Origin: a virus
Virus record (IMG/VR): IMGVR_UViG_3300036715_002972
Location: 1 to 22,278 of that record
DNA: 22,278 nucleotides
Strand: one strand, 5' to 3'
Part shown: positions 5,220-11,184 of the stretch, piece by piece
Layout: each line of letters begins with the position of its first letter
How positions within the stretch are numbered: position 1 is the stretch's first letter
Program-made: the position numbers and the translations under genes
The notes under the pieces: model-generated
Database searches by the model: none
Told to the model about the DNA's origin: nothing
Seen by the model: only the letters and a program-made list of their open reading frames with translations

Positions 5220-5830
5220 TATGCTAATTTATCAAACACTTATTTAAAATCATTGATAAATAAGCTTTATTTAAAAAGACATTGATAAATAACTATTTTT
5301 TATAAATCATTGATAAATTAATCTTTTTTAATACCTATCAAATGCTTATAAAATCGTGTTTTTATGTATTTTATGGTGTCATTATGGTTATTTTATGGTG
5401 TTTTTATGGTTATTTTATGGTGTTTTTATGATTAACTAATCATTGATATATAAAGAAAAAGTAATTAAATCATTGATAAATCACTATTTTTTAAAGCATT
5501 GATAAATTAGCATTTTTTAAGCTTTTATGGTTTTTACAATTATGTAGAAATTATGCTCCCCCTACCCTATATATTAACTATAATTAATAAATTTATATAC
5601 TTATGAAAATGATATATCTATATATAACACCATAAAATAAAAATCTTAAATCTAAAAAATAGCTATTTATCAATCACTTAAAAAATAGCTATTTATCAAT
5701 CACTTAATTAAAAATAACTATTTATCAAATACTTAAACACCATAAAAACACCATAAAAACACCATAAAAACACCATAAAAACACCATAAAAACACCATAA
5801 AAACACCATAAAAACACCATAAAAGGATCC
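5220..5830. repeat. Dyad-organised array of ATTGATAAAT and 11-bp-phased ACCATAA boxes
   Basis: The left half has forward ATTGATAAAT boxes (5251, 5280, 5308, 5441, 5471, 5497) and six TTATGGT-type boxes at 5371, 5382, 5393, 5404, 5415 and 5426. The right half has the inverted forms: ATTTATCAAT-type boxes at 5665, 5691 and 5720, then eight CACCATAAAAA units at 5738-5825 with an 11-bp period. The centre, near 5575-5600, is pure AT. The 11-bp phasing places every box on about the same face of the helix. Confidence 0.8.
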
Positions 5831-5843
5831 TATATTAAAATCT

Positions 5844-5932
5844 AAATGCAAATGATTTGCATTTGCATTTGTAATTGCGACTGCGTTTCATTTGCATTTG
5901 TAATTGCGACTGCGTTTCATTTGCATTTAGAT
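5844..5932. repeat. 21-bp palindrome plus two 29-bp direct repeats
   Basis: AAATGCAAAT-G-ATTTGCATTT is a perfect palindrome (5844-5864). Overlapping its end, a 29-bp unit starting CATTTGCATTTGTAATTGCG occurs at 5860 and 5889, with a third partial start at 5918. The whole module is bounded by inverted copies of ATCTAAATGCAAATG. It looks like a binding region for a dimeric protein. Confidence 0.75.
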
Positions 5933-6013
5933 TTGGCTTGGTTTTGGCTTGATGTAAAACCGCCACAGCCAGGCTTCGCTCTCTCCCTACCGCTCATAAA
6001 AAATCTTAATTTC

Positions 6014-6217
6014 CTATGGTAGCCTATAACCATAACTATTAAAAGGTAATACCTTACTCCATCTATCTTTACACCTATCCGTTATTCTGAAAAATATCTC
6101 CGTATAGCCATTGTCTATCAACGCTTTCCAGCCATCAAAAATGCATTCTAATGGTATATACGCATCTAATATTCCGCCGTAAAAGTGTAAAACAGAATAA
6201 GCTTTCTCTTTACACAA
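6014..6217 (-). CDS. Doubtful small gene, 67 aa
   Basis: This is an open frame in less AT-biased DNA between the two repeat zones. The product reads like a real small protein (SVLHFYGGILDAYIPLECIFDGWKALIDNGYTEIFFRITD, broken here by normal strand-helix-strand spacing). However, the only available start is TTG at 6217, with just a weak TTAGAG before it and no GGAGG, unlike every other gene here. It may be a real gene whose promoter lies in the 6226-6530 box array, or a remnant. No family is recognised. Confidence 0.4.
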   Translation of the reverse strand: MCKEKAYSVLHFYGGILDAYIPLECIFDGWKALIDNGYTEIFFRITDRCKDRWSKVLPFNSYGYRLP

Positions 6218-6578
6218 CTCTAATTTTATGATTACTTTATGGTGATTTTATGGTTAGCAAACACTAACCATAAAAATTAAGTAATTGATAAATAATGCTT
6301 TTAATATAGATTTTATGTTTTTATGGTTAAAATATACTCTTACTTTTCTATATATTTATATACTATATATGAGTATATAACACTCACATCTATACTATAT
6401 AAATATATACAGTAATAAGAATAAATTAATCATAAAACCATAAAAATTTAAGCAAAGGTGTTATTTATCAATACCTTAGATTTTATGGTTAGCAAACACT
6501 AACCATAAAGTAATCATAACCACACCATAAAATTAAAAGTGTGATATAATATTTAAAACGCTATAGGAGGTGTAAGGT
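6218..6578. other. Second dyad box region upstream of thyX
   Basis: No gene is present in these 361 bases. TTATGAT/TTATGGT boxes at 6226, 6237 and 6248 (11-bp period) end in a palindrome TTATGGTTAG-CAAACA-CTAACCATAA (6248-6273). A second copy of that palindrome (6483-6508) continues into inverted boxes whose CAT cores lie at 6504, 6515 and 6526, again 11 bp apart. Between them are an ATTGATAAAT (6284), an ATTTATCAAT (6463) and a TATATA-rich centre. The last box covers the position where the thyX -35 would sit. Confidence 0.75.
6542..6550 (+). promoter_or_regulatory. Extended -10 promoter of thyX
   Basis: TGATATAAT is an extended -10 (TGn before a consensus TATAAT at 6545-6550). At -35 spacing (6522-6527) there is no TTGACA but an ACCATAA box, so activation or repression through the box protein is plausible. 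The leader to the ATG at 6579 is only about 20 nt. Confidence 0.6.
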
Positions 6579-7487
6579 ATGTTATTAAATCATTTTTCTA
6601 TTGAGGATTTTAAAGATACATTCCCGTTAGCTACTATCGGTGCAAGAGTTTGTTATTCTCAAAGAGATATTGATGAGCTTTTAAATGAGAGTTATATGAC
6701 TGATAAACAAAAAAGAGCGAATTTCTTATCTAAGCTTTGTAATGATAAACACTTCTCTGTATTCTCCCATTCCTTTAGATATAAATATGTTGGAGAAAAT
6801 AACGCATTACGCATTGGTGCTACTCATTTTAAATCTCGCTATAATCCTGTATATCAAGGTGTTATAGGTATATCCTTAAGGCATTATTTAGAAGAGTTGC
6901 TTAATACAAACCCAGAGCAATTTCAAAACGAGATTAAACAACTTGCGGAATATGACACCCAAATAAACATTGTCGGTAAAGTATCACAAGTTAATTTAAA
7001 ACAAAAAGGTCAAGATATTAAAGTTTATTTACTTCATATAAATACTAATTACGATGGCTATGCTGTATTCTATATTGACGGTATAAGCAGGATAGCAACG
7101 CATCAACTTATTAGACACTCAACGCTTAACTTTTCACAAAGAAGTCAAAGATATGTAGCGGAAGATAATAATTACACTATAACACCAGACTATATTTTAC
7201 TTAATAAAGATGCGAAAGAAAGGGCGGAGCTACACGATAAACTCTCAAAACTTCTTTACAAAGATTTGGTTTATAAATACAATATCAAAAGAGAAGATGC
7301 GAGATACTTTTTACCAGCTGGAGCTAAGACATCAATTATAGTGTCTGGAACATTAAATTGGATTAAAGATTTTATAGATAAAAGAAACACACCGCACGCT
7401 CAATGGGAGATTAGAGATGTTGCAAGAATGATGCAAGAAGCGGTTGATTATTACTTTGAGCTTAAGTGGGGTGTAAAATGGATATAA
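6579..7487 (+). CDS. thyX: Flavin-dependent thymidylate synthase ThyX
   Basis: ThyX makes dTMP from dUMP using methylene-tetrahydrofolate, FAD and NADPH. Recognisable family parts are ARVCYSQRDID (22-32), SVFSHSFRY (60-68), YIDGISRIATHQLIRH (165-180), the signature stretch continuing STLNFSQRSQRYV (181-193), EDARYFLPAGAKTS (239-252) and the C-terminal PHAQWEIRDVARMM (272-285). At 302 aa it is longer than the usual 210-260; much of the extra lies around residues 95-160, before the signature. The canonical signature is RHR-x7-S-x-R; here the third residue is Ser (R179-H180-S181), which is unusual. The start is fixed by TATAGGAGGTGTAAGG. The next gene overlaps its end by 10 nt. A Tmk gene lies convergently downstream, completing a dTMP-to-dTDP route. 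Confidence 0.93.
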   Translation: MLLNHFSIEDFKDTFPLATIGARVCYSQRDIDELLNESYMTDKQKRANFLSKLCNDKHFSVFSHSFRYKYVGENNALRIGATHFKSRYNPVYQGVIGISLRHYLEELLNTNPEQFQNEIKQLAEYDTQINIVGKVSQVNLKQKGQDIKVYLLHINTNYDGYAVFYIDGISRIATHQLIRHSTLNFSQRSQRYVAEDNNYTITPDYILLNKDAKERAELHDKLSKLLYKDLVYKYNIKREDARYFLPAGAKTSIIVSGTLNWIKDFIDKRNTPHAQWEIRDVARMMQEAVDYYFELKWGVKWI

Positions 7488-7864
7488 AACTATTAGAAAG
7501 GAAGTTTAAAGAAATTTTAGATCCGATAGAAGAGGTAGAGCTTTATTACGACTATTTTGCTGACTTAGGGACTTGGCATGTTTATTGGCTTCATTATAAA
7601 GGCTATACTCATCTCCCCAGAATAAATGTTTACAGATCTGATAAAGACGGTATGCGATTAATAGATATTAGCACTATCACAGAAACTTTTCTTAATGAAA
7701 AAACAAAAATACCAACTGAAATAATAATTATAAAATTCTGGGAAGCTATACTTTCAGATTTTAATATAATAACTATACAAACAAGAAAAAACACTTGCTT
7801 TAAAATGCGGGAGCAGTATCGCTTTACAATTAAAAGGAAGCTTGACAAACAAGATAGTAAGTAG
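7478..7864 (+). CDS. Hypothetical 128-aa protein co-transcribed with thyX
   Basis: No family is recognised. The ATG at 7478 overlaps the end of thyX by 10 nt, with GGGGTG as its ribosome site. An in-frame GTG at 7466 is also possible (132 aa) but would place the GGGGTG inside the gene. The product is soluble, with an amphipathic N-terminal helix (IKLLERKFKEILDPIEEVELYYDYF), a Trp-rich strand region (TWHVYWLHYKGY), helix FWEAILSDF and a basic C-terminus (YRFTIKRKLDKQDSK). Its last codons contain the -35 box of the promoter at 7842-7870. Coupling to thyX suggests a role in nucleotide or DNA metabolism, by context only. Confidence 0.7.
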   Translation: MDIKLLERKFKEILDPIEEVELYYDYFADLGTWHVYWLHYKGYTHLPRINVYRSDKDGMRLIDISTITETFLNEKTKIPTEIIIIKFWEAILSDFNIITIQTRKNTCFKMREQYRFTIKRKLDKQDSK

Positions 7865-7870
7865 TATAAT
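7842..7870 (+). promoter_or_regulatory. Full-consensus sigma-70 promoter of a candidate small RNA
   Basis: TTGACA (7842-7847), exactly 17 nt, then TATAAT (7865-7870): both hexamers match consensus perfectly. The 13 nt from the -10 onward (TATAATATTTAAA) are identical to the thyX promoter. No gene follows on this strand before the terminator at 7919-7953, so it should produce a short RNA. Confidence 0.8.
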
Positions 7871-7876
7871 ATTTAA

Positions 7877-7953
7877 AGCTTCATAGCTTATTACTCCTTC
7901 CTTACACCCTCCTATAATAACTCCATCTGACTAAACCTCAGGTGGAGTTTTTT
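7877..7953 (+). ncRNA. Candidate antisense small RNA complementary to the thyX ribosome-binding site
   Basis: The predicted RNA of about 77 nt has three parts: a 5' hairpin AAGCT-TCAT-AGCTT (7876-7889), an open pyrimidine-rich stretch with two anti-Shine-Dalgarno runs (ACTCCTTCC and CCCTCC), and an intrinsic terminator hairpin with six Ts. Positions 7900-7916 (CCTTACACCCTCCTATA) are complementary to all 16 nt of the thyX leader 6562-6577, with one bulged C. The CCTCCTATA portion also matches the TATAGGAGG of four leftward leaders (near 1209, 1749, 2106 and 2972). No coding frame of note lies in it on either strand. It could alternatively be only the 3' UTR of the thyX mRNA. Confidence 0.55.
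7919..7953 (+). terminator. Intrinsic terminator of thyX operon and small RNA
   Basis: A 12-bp stem, AACTCCATCTGA / TCAGGTGGAGTT with one G-T wobble and a 7-nt loop, is followed by TTTTTT on the plus strand. The right arm overlaps the last codons and stop of the convergent tmk gene. There is no T-run in the minus direction. Confidence 0.85.
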
Positions 7954-8483
7954 AAAAATTTCTCAACAATACCCCAAGCATGATTTTTACTCTTAACATA
8001 ATAAACATTGTCAACTATAGCATCAATCATATTATAACATCTCTTCACTTTTCTTAAAAACTTAGCATCTACTTCTTCACCCCTACTCTTAACTCTATTT
8101 AAACAAATTGCAAAAGGTGTTGAAGGGATTAAAATTAAATCAGGTTTTTTCCATTGGGGATAATATTTGTTGTAGATTTGTAGGAGTTTTTTACAGTCTT
8201 GTTTTTCGCAATTTTCAATTTGATAGCAAATAGTAGAAGGATAATACCTATCACTTATTACAACATATCCAGCATTTATTAACCTATCTATTCTTTGGCT
8301 ATATGAAACTCTTTCATTACAAAAATCTTCAAACAGCATAGAAGCTATCTCTGGAAACTTATCCATTTCTTCTAACCATTTTGTATTTTCTTTTATTAAA
8401 ACTGAATTAGGTATTTTTTCTGCAATATATTTAGCAAGTGTAGATTTACCACTTCCATCTACTCCTTCAACTACAATAAACAC
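7938..8483 (-). CDS. tmk: Thymidylate kinase (dTMP kinase)
   Basis: The product of 181 aa phosphorylates dTMP to dTDP. The P-loop GVDGSGKST is at residues 7-15, the DRYYPST motif at 78-84 (dTMP kinase DRY motif), and the lid R-V-K-S-R-G-E-E at 130-137. It is slightly shorter than typical bacterial Tmk (about 200-210 aa) because of a compact C-terminus. The start is a GTG at 8483, with AAAGGAGTT upstream. The gene faces thyX and shares its terminator region. The first codon abuts the -35 of a rightward promoter (8484-8512), so transcription of tmk and of the late genes would interfere. A TATAAT (8510-8515, minus strand) could serve as the tmk -10, although no good -35 is seen. Confidence 0.88.
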   Translation of the reverse strand: MFIVVEGVDGSGKSTLAKYIAEKIPNSVLIKENTKWLEEMDKFPEIASMLFEDFCNERVSYSQRIDRLINAGYVVISDRYYPSTICYQIENCEKQDCKKLLQIYNKYYPQWKKPDLILIPSTPFAICLNRVKSRGEEVDAKFLRKVKRCYNMIDAIVDNVYYVKSKNHAWGIVEKFLKNST

Positions 8484-8512
8484 TTGACAACTCCTTTATA
8501 AAGATGTATATT
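8484..8512 (+). promoter_or_regulatory. Rightward promoter for tail and lysis genes
   Basis: TTGACA (8484-8489), 17 nt, TATATT (8507-8512). Transcription would start near 8519 and enter the 47-aa gene at 8541. The -10 overlaps the opposing TATAAT of tmk. Confidence 0.75.
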
Positions 8513-8540
8513 ATAGTATATCATACTTTAGGAGATTGTA

Positions 8541-8684
8541 ATGCCAAAAAAGTTGGAAGATTGTGTTAAAAAAGTAATGACGCAAGGTAAATCAAAATCA
8601 GAAGCATATTCTATATGTTCTGAAAGCACTGGATATAAAAAAGCTAAAGGTAATAAGTGGAAAAAAGAAAAAGGAGGTAAATAA
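8541..8684 (+). CDS. Small basic 47-aa protein
   Basis: A short gene with a good site (TAGGAGATTGTA before the ATG), ending 2 nt before the next gene. The product is rich in Lys, with the stretch EDCVKKVMTQGKSKSEAYSI (6-25), resembling small basic phage proteins that carry a C-V-K-x-V-M-x-x-G-K-S-K-S-x-A-Y motif. The C-terminus is a run of basic residues (KKAKGNKWKKEKGGK). Nucleic-acid binding or a minor virion role is plausible from its charge, and neither is shown. It is the first gene behind the 8484 promoter. Confidence 0.7.
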   Translation: MPKKLEDCVKKVMTQGKSKSEAYSICSESTGYKKAKGNKWKKEKGGK

Positions 8685-8686
8685 TA

Positions 8687-9388
8687 ATGGGTTATACTTC
8701 AGCACCGTTTAATCCATCAAACCCTTATCCAAACCAAGTTGCAACAGAATTAAATTTAGCTAATCAAAATTTTACAACATTGGCTCAAGCATTCTTAAAC
8801 AATGACCCTTCTTCTGGAGTAATAAAAAGTAGTGTTTATACTTTCAGAAGAGTAGATTTAACTAATGCTACAAGTGATTATATGTTGCAGGTTGGAGAAG
8901 AAGCTATAATTAGATTTGATAGTCAACCACTTGTTAACCTTAGAGTTGCTATGCAGGAACCTGCTGACCCTCACAATCCAGCAATTTATAATATTATTAT
9001 AGGTATTTATAAAGCTTCTGATGGTAATATTGATTTTGACTTTTTCCCAAATAATACGACTTACTCTAAACAAATACAAACTTTTGGATTTCATAACTCC
9101 ACTGCTGATCTTTCAAATTTTTATAATGCAACAGCAGAAAGATTTTGGATTGATACTTATGGAGGTGCGGATAATTACCCATGGTTTGCTAATATGTATG
9201 CTATTTATTATGGTTCACAATATCAAAAAGGGTTATATGGTATTGCTAATTCTAATCCTTCAGTATGTATATTTTCAGGCACTTGGACTGATACATCAAC
9301 AGCTTGGACTTCATTAGGGAGTTTTAGAGTGTATCCATCGGAAACTGTATATACGTCAGGAATAGCTTTAGTAAGGAGGGTAGCGTAA
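8687..9388 (+). CDS. Putative tail fibre or appendage protein
   Basis: A 233-aa protein with no signal peptide. Its N-terminus (NPSNPYPNQVATELNLANQNF at 10-30, split here as NPSNPYPNQ and VATELNLANQNF) and the following TTLAQAFLNNDPSSG resemble the opening of phage tail-fibre and neck-appendage proteins, which define the axis of a trimer. The rest is Asn/Ser/Thr/Tyr-rich with short strands and glycine turns, typical of receptor-binding structural proteins. The start follows AAAGGAGGTAAATA. It is followed after 1 nt by a fibre-associated gene. Receptor binding is inferred from composition and neighbours, not from a definite domain hit. Confidence 0.6.
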   Translation: MGYTSAPFNPSNPYPNQVATELNLANQNFTTLAQAFLNNDPSSGVIKSSVYTFRRVDLTNATSDYMLQVGEEAIIRFDSQPLVNLRVAMQEPADPHNPAIYNIIIGIYKASDGNIDFDFFPNNTTYSKQIQTFGFHNSTADLSNFYNATAERFWIDTYGGADNYPWFANMYAIYYGSQYQKGLYGIANSNPSVCIFSGTWTDTSTAWTSLGSFRVYPSETVYTSGIALVRRVA

Positions 9389-9389
9389 T

Positions 9390-9971
9390 ATGAAAGTATG
9401 GGCTTATATAAATTCTCAAACTAATACTTTGTGTTGTGCTTTATTTCCTGAAGCTGTTCCTAATAATGTTAAAGCTATAGAGTTAGAAGTAGAAAATCCT
9501 TCTGATGTTGTTATTGATAATGGTTCAATTAGAGTTAAAACTGATGCAGAAAAATTAGCAGAAGCTAAACAAAAAACTATTGATGAATTATCACAAAAAG
9601 CTTCTGCATATATTTTTAGATATTATCCAGATTTAAAACAGAAGAGTGATGTATCAGATAAAGAAAATGGAGAAAGTTATTTAGCATACAAAGGGTTTGA
9701 TGTAATTTCAATTAGGAAAGATATAACTTCTTTAATACTTTCTAACACAGATTTTCATACTGCTTTAAATAATTTAAATCAAAAATACAATTCAAATAAT
9801 GATACTATGATTGCTTATTGGCTTTCACAAGTTCTAAAAGTTGGGTATAGGCAATATTTTGTGTTTCAAGTTAAACAAGAATACGGAGCATACTTACAAC
9901 AAATTCAACAAGCTACTTCTTTACCATTACAAGAATTTGAATTTAAAACACCGTTCCCACAATTACCATGA
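9390..9971 (+). CDS. Putative tail-fibre-associated protein, 193 aa
   Basis: The N-terminus (MKVWAYINSQTNTLCCALFPEAVP) and the linker VKTDAEKLAEAKQKTIDELSQ (50-70) look like the small proteins that follow fibre genes in many phages, where a strand-rich head is joined to a long helix (DUF4376-like or assembly-protein style). Residues 60-190 are mainly helical with many Gln. The ATG at 9390 follows AAGGAGGGTAGCGTAAT, inside the previous gene's end. The next gene overlaps by 4 nt (ATGA). Its role is probably tail assembly or fibre attachment. Confidence in the exact family is low. Confidence 0.55.
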   Translation: MKVWAYINSQTNTLCCALFPEAVPNNVKAIELEVENPSDVVIDNGSIRVKTDAEKLAEAKQKTIDELSQKASAYIFRYYPDLKQKSDVSDKENGESYLAYKGFDVISIRKDITSLILSNTDFHTALNNLNQKYNSNNDTMIAYWLSQVLKVGYRQYFVFQVKQEYGAYLQQIQQATSLPLQEFEFKTPFPQLP

Positions 9972-10354
9972 GATTATTAACTCCACTTAAAGTGGAACTT
10001 GAAAGCAATGGTAAGAAGTGGAGATTAGCAGAAAAATTTGCTGTATATACAGAGCAAGCAGGAGAGGAAAGAGTATGGATTGAGGTAGAGGAAGGTTTCG
10101 AGACCGACTTTGCCTCAATTCCGAAAATTTTTATTCCTGTTCTACAGTGGAGAGATAAATTTAACAAAGCAAGTGTGGTGCATGATTGGTTGTATCACAC
10201 CAAGATGTTTGATAGAAAAACTTCGGATAAAATTTTTTTAGAACTAATGCTTGCACTTGGGATAAACAAATACAAGGCTTATATCTTTTATTGTATGGTA
10301 AGAATGTTTGGCTGGATTTATTGGAGGAGAATATTTGACAGGTTTAAGATATAA
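9968..10354 (+). CDS. DUF1353-family phage protein
   Basis: A 128-aa protein with the hallmark of the DUF1353 phage family: VEEGFETDFASIPKIF (40-55) followed by VVHDWLYHTKMF (69-80), then TSDKIFLELMLALGI. Conserved T-D-F-A-S-I-P and H-D-x-L-Y residues could form a metal or catalytic site. The family's biochemical role is unknown to me, but it occurs beside lysis and tail genes in many phages. The start overlaps the previous stop by 4 nt. The spanin gene starts within its last 20 nt. Confidence 0.85.
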   Translation: MRLLTPLKVELESNGKKWRLAEKFAVYTEQAGEERVWIEVEEGFETDFASIPKIFIPVLQWRDKFNKASVVHDWLYHTKMFDRKTSDKIFLELMLALGINKYKAYIFYCMVRMFGWIYWRRIFDRFKI

Positions 10355-10688
10355 GCTTATAGCTTTTTTCTTAATAGGGGGCTTTGTTCTTGGTAGTATC
10401 TTTAGTCTTATCAACGCATCAAACAAAATAACAGAGCTTAGTGTAGAGATTAACCAACTTCAAACACAATTACAACAATGTAAAAATACTAACCAACAAC
10501 TTATAAACCAAATACAAATACAACAAGAAGAATATAATAAAGCAAGGCAAATATTAAAAGAAGCTTATAATAGACCCCCAAAACGAGTTTATGTGAAGCA
10601 AGTAGTTAAACAACCTGTCTATATTACAAACCAAGACTGCCAACAGATGGCAGACTTGGTAAAGCAAGCTCAGGAGCAATTGCAATGA
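10335..10688 (+). CDS. Inner-membrane spanin (Rz-like)
   Basis: A 117-aa protein with one N-terminal transmembrane segment (YKLIAFFLIGGFVLGSIFSL, about residues 6-25), then a long Gln/Asn-rich coiled coil (NKITELSVEINQLQTQLQQC onward to about residue 80) and a short C-terminal tail. This is the inner spanin layout: anchored in the inner membrane and spanning the periplasm to meet the lipoprotein encoded next. The TTG at 10335 is chosen because GGAGGAG lies 7 nt upstream. A longer frame from a TTG at 10308 has no such site. It overlaps DUF1353 by 20 nt and the outer spanin by 4 nt. Together they fuse inner and outer membranes in the last step of lysis. Confidence 0.8.
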   Translation: MTGLRYKLIAFFLIGGFVLGSIFSLINASNKITELSVEINQLQTQLQQCKNTNQQLINQIQIQQEEYNKARQILKEAYNRPPKRVYVKQVVKQPVYITNQDCQQMADLVKQAQEQLQ

Positions 10689-10918
10689 AAAAGCTCCTGA
10701 CCATTCCAGCTCTCTTCATTCTTTCTTGCTCTTCAACAAAGTATGTTGAAAAGCCTATATACTTAAAATGTAATATACCAGAAGTTCCTAAAACTCCTAA
10801 ACCGTTATTAAATAATGAAATGTCTTATCCAGAAAGATTACAAGCTCTTTTAAATTATATGTTTGATTTAGAAAAAGAAAACGAGTTATTACGAAAAGCG
10901 GAGGAAGTGTGTAAATGA
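10685..10918 (+). CDS. Outer-membrane spanin lipoprotein (Rz1-like)
   Basis: A 77-aa product with a signal peptide, KKLLTIPALFILSC, whose lipobox I-L-S-C puts the lipidated Cys at residue 15. The mature part begins SSTKYVEKPIYLKCNIPEVP and is Pro-rich, then helical (YPERLQALLNYMFDLEKENELL). Outer spanins are small lipoproteins encoded directly after, or inside, the inner spanin gene, and both features hold here (ATGA overlap on each side). Its presence is the best evidence that the host has an outer membrane. Confidence 0.85.
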   Translation: MKKLLTIPALFILSCSSTKYVEKPIYLKCNIPEVPKTPKPLLNNEMSYPERLQALLNYMFDLEKENELLRKAEEVCK

Positions 10919-11184
10919 ATATATTAAAAGGTTTAGTTAAGTATTATGGTTTTGAATTAGCCTTCTTACTTATTACTTTACCGATTGCAATTATTTTTTC
11001 TTATGACTGTAATGCTTTAATATCAGCAATTGCCCGCAAGTATTCTATTTGGGCGAGTGGTTTAATTGCAGTTTTTATAGCGAGGAGGTTTAAGGTTGGT
11101 GAAATTGAATGGACACACCCTTACGATAAATATTACACTTTTGTCCTTATTGGCTACACTGCACTTATCTTTAGCTTGGGATAA
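10915..11184 (+). CDS. Holin candidate, three transmembrane segments
   Basis: An 89-aa membrane protein with hydrophobic spans at about 13-30 (FELAFLLITLPIAIIFSY), 44-59 (SIWASGLIAVFIARRF) and 73-89 (YTFVLIGYTALIFSLG). This size and three-span topology is that of class I holins, which form the lethal membrane holes that time lysis. The position between spanins and endolysin supports the call. The endolysin gene begins 89 nt before this one ends, in another frame. It could alternatively be another small membrane protein, since holins cannot be assigned by sequence alone. Confidence 0.65.
   Translation: MNILKGLVKYYGFELAFLLITLPIAIIFSYDCNALISAIARKYSIWASGLIAVFIARRFKVGEIEWTHPYDKYYTFVLIGYTALIFSLG

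Larger units (their letters stand above)
4897..6013. other. Long gene-free AT-rich region, candidate replication origin or control region
   Basis: No credible coding frame is present. The stretch is extremely AT-rich and dominated by short repeats: six 26-bp iterons (5001-5150), ATTGATAAAT boxes, TTATGGT/ACCATAA boxes phased at 11 bp and arranged as a dyad (5220-5830), and a 29-bp repeat with a palindrome (5844-5932). Leftward genes end on one side and rightward genes start on the other, so it is the divergence point of transcription. This combination is typical of replication origins or master control regions. No initiator gene is recognisable in the window. Confidence 0.6.

Noticed and set aside
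7630-7848. Minus-strand frame of 72 codons
   Set aside because: Shadow of the gene following thyX; no ribosome site.
7860-7917. Minus-strand leader-like sequence (GGAGGG, AAGGAG) as the start of a leftward gene
   Set aside because: The only ATG there opens a three-codon frame ending in TAA, so there is no gene. This is why the plus-strand RNA reading is preferred.
8858-9094. Minus-strand frame of 78 codons
   Set aside because: Antisense to the tail protein, with no ribosome site.
9021-9317. Plus-strand frame of 98 codons
   Set aside because: Alternative frame inside the tail protein gene, without a ribosome site and with shadow-like composition.
10335-10363. TTGACA-17-TATAGC promoter-like match
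   Set aside because: The TTGACA is the start region of the spanin gene and the -10 is poor; it is probably coincidental.
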